Assembly (NCBI RefSeq): GCF_030064125.1
Contig: NZ_CP125957.1
Span: forward strand, 5,574,501 to 5,638,500
Length of the DNA: 64,000 nt
Direction: 5' to 3'
Source of the DNA: Pseudomonas sp. G2-4
Lineage (GTDB): Bacteria > Pseudomonadota > Gammaproteobacteria > Pseudomonadales > Pseudomonadaceae
Within the stretch, counting starts at the first letter, position 1, and each line of letters begins with the position of its first letter. Both the position numbers and the translations under genes were made by a program. Below are positions 52,555 to 59,761 of this stretch, in pieces. Below the pieces are notes generated by a model. That model did no database searches. It was not told the origin of the DNA and saw only the letters and a program-made list of their open reading frames with translations.

Positions 52555-53892
52555 TCAAGGCTTGCGCTTACGCGGCCCGGTATTGAACACCGGCACTTTT
52601 CGCACCGGCTTGACCGAAGGCTCCACAGGCGCGGCGTCGCCGCTGTCCACCCACTTGCCCAGGTTACGCTTGCCGCCACCGCCCGAGGTTTTCGGTTTCT
52701 TCGGCTTTTTCGGTTTCTTGATGACCTGGCCGCTGGCATCGGTGTCCGGTACGCGGTGTTCAGGCTCGAAGTCGTGTTCCATCTGGCGAGTCAACGTCTG
52801 ACGGGTCAGCGTCTCGATGGCTGACAGCAAATTCACTTCATCTGCGCAGACCAGGGAAATCGCCTGCCCTGTAGCGCCTGCCCGGCCGGTACGGCCGATG
52901 CGGTGGATGTAGTCCTCGGCGACGATCGGCAAGTCGAAATTCACCACCAACGGCAAATCTTCGATATCCAGACCGCGGGCGGCAACATCGGTGGCCACCA
53001 GGATCTGCACTTCGCTGGCCTTGAAACGGTCCAGCGCTCGTTGCCGGGTGGCCTGGGGTTTGTCGCCATGGATGCCGTCGGCGTTGATGCCCAGGCCCTG
53101 GAGTTTTTCCACCAGCGCGTCGACACCGTTGCGGGTCTTGGCGAACACCAGCACTTGCTTCCACTTGTGCTTGCGCATCAGGTGCACGAACAATTCCGGC
53201 TTGCGCTTCTTGTCCACCGTCACCACCCACTGCTTGACGGTGCTGGCCGCCACATTGCGCGGGCTTACTTCAATGCTCAGCGGATCGTTGAGCATCTGCT
53301 CGGCCAGCAGGCGAATCGCGTCGGAGAACGTTGCCGAGAACAGCAAAGTCTGGCGCTTTTTCGGCAATGCCTTGTAGATGTTCGCCAGTTCTTCGGAGAA
53401 GCCCAGGTCGAGCATGCGGTCAGCTTCGTCCAACACCAGGGTTTGCAACTGGTTGAACTTCAGCGCGTTCTGCCGGAACAGGTCGAGCAAGCGCCCGGGC
53501 GTGGCGACCAGCAGGTCGACGCCTTTGCGCAGCTTCATCATCTGCGGATTGATGCTGACGCCGCCATACACCGCGTAGGTGCTCAACGGCAGGTTTTGCG
53601 CGTACTGACGCACGCTTTCATGCACCTGTTCGGCCAGCTCGCGGGTCGGCACCAGAATCAGCGCCCGCACCGAGTTGGCGGTAACCTTCGGCCCTTCGGT
53701 GGTCAGCAGTTGCAACAGCGGCACAGCAAAACCGGCGGTCTTGCCGGTGCCGGTCTGGGCGGCGGCCATCAGGTCGCGACCGGCCAGCACCGCCGGCATG
53801 GCTTGGGCCTGCACTGGGGTCGGGGTTTGGTAGCCAAGCGTCTCGAGAGCGCGCAGCAAGGGTTCGATCAGGCCAAGGGTGGCGAAAGTCAT
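52555..53892 (-). CDS. rhlE: DEAD-box RNA helicase, RhlE family
   Basis: 445 residues. Q motif GYQTPTPVQAQAMP, motif I AAAQTGTGKTAG, Ia PTRELAEQV, motif II VLDEADRMLDLGF, motif III FSATFSD, motif VI HRIGRTGRAGATG. A lysine/glycine-rich tail (KKPKKPKKPKTSGGGGKRN ... RKVPVFNTGPRKRKP) likely binds RNA. It unwinds RNA, helping ribosome assembly or RNA decay, in the cytoplasm. Pseudomonads carry two RhlE types; which one this is cannot be told here. Confidence 0.93.
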   Translation of the reverse strand: MTFATLGLIEPLLRALETLGYQTPTPVQAQAMPAVLAGRDLMAAAQTGTGKTAGFAVPLLQLLTTEGPKVTANSVRALILVPTRELAEQVHESVRQYAQNLPLSTYAVYGGVSINPQMMKLRKGVDLLVATPGRLLDLFRQNALKFNQLQTLVLDEADRMLDLGFSEELANIYKALPKKRQTLLFSATFSDAIRLLAEQMLNDPLSIEVSPRNVAASTVKQWVVTVDKKRKPELFVHLMRKHKWKQVLVFAKTRNGVDALVEKLQGLGINADGIHGDKPQATRQRALDRFKASEVQILVATDVAARGLDIEDLPLVVNFDLPIVAEDYIHRIGRTGRAGATGQAISLVCADEVNLLSAIETLTRQTLTRQMEHDFEPEHRVPDTDASGQVIKKPKKPKKPKTSGGGGKRNLGKWVDSGDAAPVEPSVKPVRKVPVFNTGPRKRKP

Positions 53893-53950
53893 GGAAATAC
53901 CGTAGGAAAAATCAGCGCAAGATGTGCAATGCGCGGCAGTTTACCCTAAT

Positions 53951-54853
53951 TCAGGATACGGCCGGCGCAGGCTTGGGTCTGCGCCACTGGGGCAGGCCGA
54001 TCAGCACCACCGCACTGATGATCACCAGCATCGCCAAGGCCTCTTCTGTGCCGATGGTTTCACCGGCGAACACGATCCCCAGCAACACCGCCACCGCCGG
54101 GTTGACGTAGGCATAACTGGTGGCCGCCGCCGGACGCACGTGCTTGAGCAGATACATGTAGGCGTTGAAGGCGATGATCGAACCAAAAAAAGTCAGGTAG
54201 GCCAAGGCAAACCAGCCTTCGAGCGGCGGCATGGCGACCAGGTGTTCGCCGCTGGCCACACTGCCGATCAACAGCACCACGCCGCCCACCAGCATTTCCA
54301 CCGCACTGGCCATCGCCCCCGCCGGCAACGGCAGGTGCTTGCTCAGCACCGAACCAAAGGCCCAGGACGCCGCCGCGAACACCAGCAAGGTTGCGCCCAA
54401 CGGGCTCGATTGCAAGTTGGAGCCGAGGTTGAGCATGGCGATGCCGATCAGGCCCAGCGCAATTCCCGCCCATTCCAGACGCGTATTACGTGCGCCCCAG
54501 AAGTATCCGCACAGCAGGGTAAACAACGGCACCGTCGCCACGGCTAACGCAGCCACCCCGGAAGCCACACCGGTGTGCTCGGCGACACTGACCGCGCCGT
54601 TGCCGAAACTGAGCAACAACACGCCGATGATGCCCCCGGCCTTCCACTGTGCCCAAGTCGGTGCCGGCGCCCCGCGCCAGCGCAGGAAGCCATACATCAG
54701 CGACCCGGCAATCACAAAACGAATCCCGGCCAGCAGCAGCGGCGGCCAATGCTCCACGCCGATGCGAATCACCAGGTAGGTCGACCCCCAAATGACGTAC
54801 AAGGCAAAAAAGGCAGCGATCAATGGCAGAGGAAAACGGCGTGGGCCCGGCAT
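53951..54853 (-). CDS. yedA: EamA/DMT-family transporter (YedA-like)
   Basis: 300 residues, ten predicted helices in two EamA repeats; the start FFALYVIWGSTYLVIRIGVEHWPPLLLAGIRFVIAG is a family hallmark. A drug/metabolite exporter; the E. coli homologue YedA resembles it in opening sequence. The substrate is unknown. It is divergent from the Lrp-like regulator gene, which may control it, as Lrp regulators often control adjacent amino-acid exporters (inference). Confidence 0.85.
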   Translation of the reverse strand: MPGPRRFPLPLIAAFFALYVIWGSTYLVIRIGVEHWPPLLLAGIRFVIAGSLMYGFLRWRGAPAPTWAQWKAGGIIGVLLLSFGNGAVSVAEHTGVASGVAALAVATVPLFTLLCGYFWGARNTRLEWAGIALGLIGIAMLNLGSNLQSSPLGATLLVFAAASWAFGSVLSKHLPLPAGAMASAVEMLVGGVVLLIGSVASGEHLVAMPPLEGWFALAYLTFFGSIIAFNAYMYLLKHVRPAAATSYAYVNPAVAVLLGIVFAGETIGTEEALAMLVIISAVVLIGLPQWRRPKPAPAVS

Positions 54854-55014
54854 GGTCAGCTCGAAGTCAGGACAATGAGAGACCCTATTCTAGAAAGGCG
54901 ACAAGCGGAAAATAAGCTACAAAACCTGTTTATCCAGACCATACACTTTTCAAAACATGGAGATCAGCGCTATAAACCGTGCTTTCGAAAGTCACGTCAC
55001 GTGGAAGCCAAACC

Positions 55015-55467
55015 GTGGACAAATACGACCGCATGCTACTTGCCGCCCTGCTGGAAAACGGTCGTGCGTCCTACGCCGAACTGGCCCGTAAAGTGAACCT
55101 GTCAGCCCCGGCCGTGGCCGAGCGAGTCGCCAAGTTGGAAGCCAGCGGCGTGATTACCGGCTATCAGGCAAAAGTCGACATGGCGAAGATCGGCCTGCCG
55201 GTGCAGTGCGTGATCGAACTGCGGATGAACCAGCACGGTAACCAAAAGACCTACGACGAACTGTGCAAGATCCCACAGCTGACCGAGTGTCATCGAGTGA
55301 CGGGTGATCCCTGCGTGATCATGCAGGCGGCGGTCGGCTCGATGCCGGAGCTGGAAGAACTGATCAACCGCATCGCCAAGTTCGGCTTCAGCAAGACCTC
55401 GATCGTGCTGTCCAGCGCCATTGAAAAGCGCGTGCCGTTGGGGCAGTTGGAGGGGAATGGAAAATAA
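55015..55467 (+). CDS. Lrp/AsnC-family transcription regulator
   Basis: 150 residues from GTG 55015 (GGAAG seven nt before); the frame upstream is rejected because the family starts xDKYDRMLLAAL. The winged helix is ENGRASYAELARKVNLSAPAVAERVAKLEASGVITGY, followed by the RAM ligand domain (CVIELRMNQHG ... HRVTGDPCVIMQAAV). It binds amino acids or their derivatives and acts as octamer or dimer. Divergent from the DMT transporter, which is the likely target. Confidence 0.92.
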   Translation: MDKYDRMLLAALLENGRASYAELARKVNLSAPAVAERVAKLEASGVITGYQAKVDMAKIGLPVQCVIELRMNQHGNQKTYDELCKIPQLTECHRVTGDPCVIMQAAVGSMPELEELINRIAKFGFSKTSIVLSSAIEKRVPLGQLEGNGK

Positions 55468-55487
55468 ACTGCTTCACACAGATCAAC

Positions 55488-55579
55488 CTGTGGGAGCGAG
55501 CTTGCTCGCGATAGCGGAGTGTCAGTCACCATAAGTACTGACTGATCCGACGCTATCGCGAGCAGGCTCGCTCCCACAG
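55488..55579. repeat. inverted REP pair (GTGGGAGCGAGC class)
   Basis: TGTGGGAGCGAGCTTGCTCG and GCGAGCAGGCTCGCTCCCAC between the Lrp-like gene and the convergent exonuclease gene. Confidence 0.85.
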
Positions 55580-55596
55580 TTTTTTCGGTGGTGTGG

Positions 55597-56208
55597 TCAG
55601 AACCCACGATGCCGCTTGAGATGCTCATTGATCTTCGCTGCCGGCACTTTCTGCAAACTGCACAGCAAATCATGGGACAACTCCCGTAACCCATGCTTTT
55701 GCCGCAGTTCCGAGGCCAGGTGGGCGGTGAGGTTGGCGGCCATTTCGGCGTCGGCCATGGCCCGGTGAGCCTGGCCGGTGTGGGGCAGGCCAGCGAACGC
55801 GTTGAGCGTGCCGAGCTTGTGGTTCGGCGCCGCCGGCATCAGGCGCCTGGCCAGCAGCAGTGAACAGGCGAAGTTCTGCAGGCGGGTGCGTTTGATTCGC
55901 CCCAGTTCAAAATCCCAGAACTTCTGGTCGAACGCAGCGTTATGGGCCAGCAGCGGCGTGATGCCGACGAACTCGTTGACCTCGTTCATCACCCGCTCCG
56001 CTGGCGGCGCGCTGCGCAGCATGGCGTTGCTGATGCCGGTCAGTTGCTCGATGAAGGCAGGCACGCGCACACCGGCATTCATCAGGCTCTGGTAGCGGTC
56101 GACGATCCGGCCTTGTTCGAGAATCACCACGGCAATTTCGGTGGCCCGGCAACTGCTGCTGGGTGTGATGCCGGTGGTTTCAAAGTCGATGACTGCGATG
56201 CGTTCCAA
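55597..56208 (-). CDS. DnaQ-like 3'-5' exonuclease (DEDDh)
   Basis: 203 residues from TTG 56208 (LERIAVIDFETTG), with AGGAG upstream; the alternative TTG at 56232 overlaps the preceding stop. The catalytic set is complete: D and E in VIDFETTG, D in LAHNAAFDQKFWDFEL, and H and D in HRAMADAEM. The exonuclease acts on single strands, perhaps DNA repair or RNA processing. It lies 20 bp after a NYN nuclease-like gene, suggesting a nucleic-acid processing pair. Confidence 0.9.
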   Translation of the reverse strand: MERIAVIDFETTGITPSSSCRATEIAVVILEQGRIVDRYQSLMNAGVRVPAFIEQLTGISNAMLRSAPPAERVMNEVNEFVGITPLLAHNAAFDQKFWDFELGRIKRTRLQNFACSLLLARRLMPAAPNHKLGTLNAFAGLPHTGQAHRAMADAEMAANLTAHLASELRQKHGLRELSHDLLCSLQKVPAAKINEHLKRHRGF

Positions 56209-56228
56209 ACCTTTCTGAACTCCTGAAA

Positions 56229-56708
56229 TCAATTCTTGAGCAGCAACGCGCCTTCGATGGGCACGTAGCGGCTGGCGGCGCGGATCAGCGAGTTGGCCGT
56301 CAACCCCGGCACGCCATAGGCCACGGCCTGCACGCCGTGCTTGTTGATGATGCGCTCGAGCAGCATGTCGAAATCGCCGTCACCGGAGGCCAGCACCACT
56401 TCGTCGACGTGGTCGGCGGCGTCCATGATGTCCAGCGTGATGCCCACGTCCCAGTCGCCCTTGGCCGAGCCATCGCTGCGCTGGATGTAGGGCTTGAGCT
56501 TCACGACGAAACCCAGGTTGCGCAGGATCTGCTGGAACTGTTGCTGTTTGCTGTCGCCGCGATCGATTGCATAGGCATAGGCTTCGACGATCTGCCCCTG
56601 CTTGCTGACATCGGCCCACAACGCGGCGTAGTTGAAATGGCAGCCATAGGCCTGGCGCACGGTGTAATAGAGGTTCTGGACATCGGCGAACACTGCGATT
56701 TTTTTCAC
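56229..56708 (-). CDS. NYN-domain protein (LabA/DUF88-like)
   Basis: 159 residues from GTG 56708, after AGAGGA. It has a PIN-like NYN nuclease fold with conserved acidic residues: IAVFADVQNLYYTVRQ at the start and KGDWDVGITLDIMDAADHVDEVVLASGDGDFDMLLERI. NYN proteins are predicted RNases; some are regulators. The next gene downstream on the same strand is the DEDDh exonuclease. The function is not tested here. Confidence 0.88.
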   Translation of the reverse strand: MKKIAVFADVQNLYYTVRQAYGCHFNYAALWADVSKQGQIVEAYAYAIDRGDSKQQQFQQILRNLGFVVKLKPYIQRSDGSAKGDWDVGITLDIMDAADHVDEVVLASGDGDFDMLLERIINKHGVQAVAYGVPGLTANSLIRAASRYVPIEGALLLKN

Positions 56709-56846
56709 CGCGTTTCCTCTTGGATGCACAAGCGCGCAGGCTGGATCGGGCCACCCGGCCCGAAAAGTCGCCCAGTATGCCAGCCCCGAGGATTGTTCCG
56801 CGAATAATCGACCCGAGGCGCCAGGGCGCCCCGGACGAATGGCAGG

Positions 56847-57614
56847 TCAGACGAAGGAATCGTCGTCGCCGAAGGAGGACGAATCGTCGCTGTAGTCCGC
56901 GTCGCTGAAACCGCCCTGGTCGCTGCCGTAGGCATCGTTGTCGGCCACGCGCGAATCATCACCCCAGCCGGTGTCGCTGCTGTTACCGGTGTCATTGACC
57001 GGTTGAGCCGGCTCTTCCTTGATCACCTCGACGATCTCCTGCGGTTGCTGACCGCTATGGAACAGGCTGCTGATGCCCTGGGCCAACATTACGCCACCGG
57101 CCACACCCGCTGCGGTTTTCAAGGCACCGCCGAGGAAACTGCTCGCTGCCGGGGCCTGCTGTTGCGGCGCGCCATAGTTGCCGGGCGACGCACCAAAGCC
57201 CTGTTGGGCCGGGGCATTGAAGGCCGGCCGCGCCGGTTCGCGCCAACCGCCACCACCGGATGCCGGGGCGCTGGGGGCGGACGCCGGCCGTGAATCACGG
57301 GAACCACCGCCGAAAATACTCGAAAGGAAACCACCGCCACCGCTGGGCGCCGAGGCTGGGTTGCGGGCCTGTTGCACGTCGGCCTGCAACTGCTCGACTT
57401 GCTGGGCGAGCTGTTTATTCTGCTCGTCGAGGCGCTTGATCGCGGCCTCTTGCACCAGGATCGCCTGGGCCATGAAATAGCCCGCCGCAGGCTGGTTGGC
57501 CAGGTGCTCCTTGATCCGCGCCTCGGCCTGGGCGTCGCGCGGGGCTGAATCCTTTTCGGCCTGTTGCAGCCGTGAAAACAGTCCATCGATCAGGGTTTGC
57601 TCTTCGCTGTTCAT
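56847..57614 (-). CDS. DUF2076 domain protein
   Basis: 255 residues from ATG 57614 (MNSEEQTLIDGLFSRLQQAEKDSAPRD); the 29-codon extension is rejected. Residues 1-90 are helical (LNKQLAQQVEQLQADVQQA coiled coil), followed by Gly/Ser/Pro/Ala-rich low-complexity linkers. FLGGALKTAAGVAGGVMLAQGISSLFH is one hydrophobic segment, and a very acidic Asp/Ser tail (SDADYSDDSSSFGDDDSFV) ends the protein. The biochemical role is unknown; membrane association or a periplasmic-binding role is possible. Confidence 0.88.
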   Translation of the reverse strand: MNSEEQTLIDGLFSRLQQAEKDSAPRDAQAEARIKEHLANQPAAGYFMAQAILVQEAAIKRLDEQNKQLAQQVEQLQADVQQARNPASAPSGGGGFLSSIFGGGSRDSRPASAPSAPASGGGGWREPARPAFNAPAQQGFGASPGNYGAPQQQAPAASSFLGGALKTAAGVAGGVMLAQGISSLFHSGQQPQEIVEVIKEEPAQPVNDTGNSSDTGWGDDSRVADNDAYGSDQGGFSDADYSDDSSSFGDDDSFV

Positions 57615-57789
57615 GGCGACCTCATCAGATTGCCGGGTAGATATCATTCCGGTCCTGAAGACCGGTGCCACCAGTAATGGGGCTCGCCGGATAGGTTTCA
57701 ACGGTCTTTACCAGATGTTTACGTTTGCTTGTGCGGGCGCCTGATCGGTTAAAGTGTCCGACCGCTTTTTGAATTGCGATTACCGACTC

Positions 57790-58452
57790 ATGAATCCGTT
57801 TGACGTGCTGCGCGACTCTTTGTATTTCTTCAAGCGACATCTGGGCCGGATCGCCCAACTGTGCCTGCCGCTGGTGATACTCGAGGCCGTGTTGCAGCAA
57901 GGATTGAACAGTGCCATCGGCCCCGAAGGTTTTCCCGGCTACAGCTTGATCGTCGGGCTGCTGGTGTATCCGCTTTATACCGTCGCGTTGATCTTGTTTC
58001 TCGACGCCCGCAGTCGCGGTGAATCGCCGCCCGCCCGTGACCTTCTTGCAACGGCCCTGACCCTGTGGCCACGCTTTGCCTTGCTGACGGCCCTGAACAC
58101 GCTGCTGATCCTGGTGGGCATTTCGTTGTACTTCCTGCCGGGCCTGTGGCTGATGGTGGTCCTGGCCTTCGGTGAGTACCTGCTGGTGCTGCGGGGCTTG
58201 GCGCCGCTGGCCGCCATGAAGGAAAGCCTGCGCATGAGCCGCGGCCATTTCTGGCGGATCCTGTTGTGCATTCTCTGTGTGATGGTGCCGCTTTGGCTGC
58301 TCAAGGGCGCCAGTGTCTCGGTATATCCACCGCCTCAGAACCCCTTGATCAGCTTGCTGATCGAGAGCGTTCACAGCTTCTTGCAACTGTTCACCAGCGT
58401 GGTGCTGTTCCGGATGTTCATGCTGATCGAAGCGAAGCCTGACAACCGCTGA
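57790..58452 (+). CDS. YciC-like inner-membrane protein
   Basis: 220 residues from ATG 57790; a GTG at 57754 is possible. Five or six transmembrane helices (for example LCLPLVILEAVLQQGL, GLLVYPLYTVALILFL, FALLTALNTLLILVGISLYFLPGLW). The UPF0259/YciC type recurs in proteobacteria; the role is not known. It is divergent from the DUF2076 gene. Confidence 0.85.
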   Translation: MNPFDVLRDSLYFFKRHLGRIAQLCLPLVILEAVLQQGLNSAIGPEGFPGYSLIVGLLVYPLYTVALILFLDARSRGESPPARDLLATALTLWPRFALLTALNTLLILVGISLYFLPGLWLMVVLAFGEYLLVLRGLAPLAAMKESLRMSRGHFWRILLCILCVMVPLWLLKGASVSVYPPPQNPLISLLIESVHSFLQLFTSVVLFRMFMLIEAKPDNR

Positions 58453-58536
58453 CCGCACACTGCGACGGGCTTGGGCTTGAGAACCGCTCTCGGGTATGCT
58501 CGGGATCACTTTTGCGTATCGTCCATAAGCCGAGCC

Positions 58537-59616
58537 ATGACCCGTCTACTGCGCTACACCCTGCTGGGCCTGCTGCTGATCCTCTGCCTGGCCGCCCTAT
58601 CGATCTACAGCCTGACCTGGCGCCCACAAGCCAGGGAAGCGATACCGGTCAGTTGCGCCGCCAACGCCGCGCCGCTGATGCCCGGCCAGGCCTTGAAGGT
58701 GATGACCTGGAACGTGCAGTTCCTGGCTGGCAAGCGCTACGTGTTCTGGCACGACCTGGCCCAAGGCAACGACGAACGCCCGACCCCGGAAGACATGGCC
58801 TTCAGCCTCGATGAGGTAGCCCGGGTCATTCGCGACGAGCAACCGGACCTCGTGTTGCTCCAGGAACTGGACAACGGCGCCAAGGCCAGCGACTACCAGG
58901 ACCAGCTCAAGCTGTTGCAGGAACGCTTGGCCGACCTCTATCCATGCAGCACCAGCGCCTTCGACTGGAAGGCTGACTTCGTCCCCGAGCCGCACATCTT
59001 CGGCAGCGTCGGCCGGCAACTGGCGACGCTGAGCCGCTACCGCATCGACCACGCCGAACGGGTGCAATTGCCGGTGGCCGACGCCAACTTCATCAGCCGG
59101 CAGTTCCAACCGAAAAATGCCTTGTTGGTGAACTATGTGGCACTGAGTGGCGGCGGTCAGCTGGTGGTGCTCAACACCCATCTGGAACGAGCCACCGAGC
59201 CCGACGACACGCTGCCGAACCAGGTCACTGCCGTGGCCAAGGCCCTGGACAAACTCGAATCCGCCGGCACGTCTTGGCTGATCGGCGGTGACTTCAATCT
59301 GCTGCCCCTGGGCCAGTACCGGCGCCTGCCTTCCGAGCAACGCACGCCCTATGCCGCCGACAGTCCTCTGCACTTGCTGTGGGACAAATATCCGATGATC
59401 CCCACCAACAACGAAGCCAGCGGCATCGACCGCGAGCACTGGCTGACCCACTACCCGAACGACCCCGGCCTCAACGGCCCGGACCGGACCGTTGACTACC
59501 TGTTCTACAGCCCGCGGATCAAACGGGTTGAAGCTCAGGTGCGGCAGGACGATACCTTGCGTATTTCCGATCATTTGCCGGTGATTGCGCGGTTCCTGTT
59601 GCCGGCAGCGCCTTAG
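58537..59616 (+). CDS. endonuclease/exonuclease/phosphatase-family protein, membrane-anchored
   Basis: 359 residues from ATG 58537. One N-terminal membrane helix (LLRYTLLGLLLILCLAALSIYSL), then the EEP fold: VMTWNVQFLAGKR (Asn), LLQELDNGA (Glu), LNTHLE (His), IGGDFNLLPLG (Asp, Asn) and the final SDHLPVIARF (Asp, His). All key residues are present. Likely faces the periplasm, acting as a phosphodiesterase on nucleic acid or phospholipid head groups; the substrate is unknown. It is followed by an unusual REP pair. Confidence 0.88.
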   Translation: MTRLLRYTLLGLLLILCLAALSIYSLTWRPQAREAIPVSCAANAAPLMPGQALKVMTWNVQFLAGKRYVFWHDLAQGNDERPTPEDMAFSLDEVARVIRDEQPDLVLLQELDNGAKASDYQDQLKLLQERLADLYPCSTSAFDWKADFVPEPHIFGSVGRQLATLSRYRIDHAERVQLPVADANFISRQFQPKNALLVNYVALSGGGQLVVLNTHLERATEPDDTLPNQVTAVAKALDKLESAGTSWLIGGDFNLLPLGQYRRLPSEQRTPYAADSPLHLLWDKYPMIPTNNEASGIDREHWLTHYPNDPGLNGPDRTVDYLFYSPRIKRVEAQVRQDDTLRISDHLPVIARFLLPAAP

Positions 59617-59635
59617 CAGGACTCACCTAAGCCCC

Positions 59636-59729
59636 CTGTGGGAGCCGAGCTTGCTCGCGATTGCGGTGGATCAGCAGCATTGTTATTGGCTGAGACACCG
59701 TTATCGCGAGCAAGCTCGGCTCCCACAGG
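59636..59729. repeat. variant inverted REP pair with matching insertions
   Basis: The left arm reads GGGAGCCGAGCTTGCTCGCG and the right arm CGCGAGCAAGCTCGGCTCCC. Relative to the other pairs, both arms carry an extra base (C on one, G on the other) at the mirrored position, so base-pairing between arms is retained. Confidence 0.85.
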
Positions 59730-59761
59730 GTTTGTATTTCAGATTCAAATTCGGAATCAGC

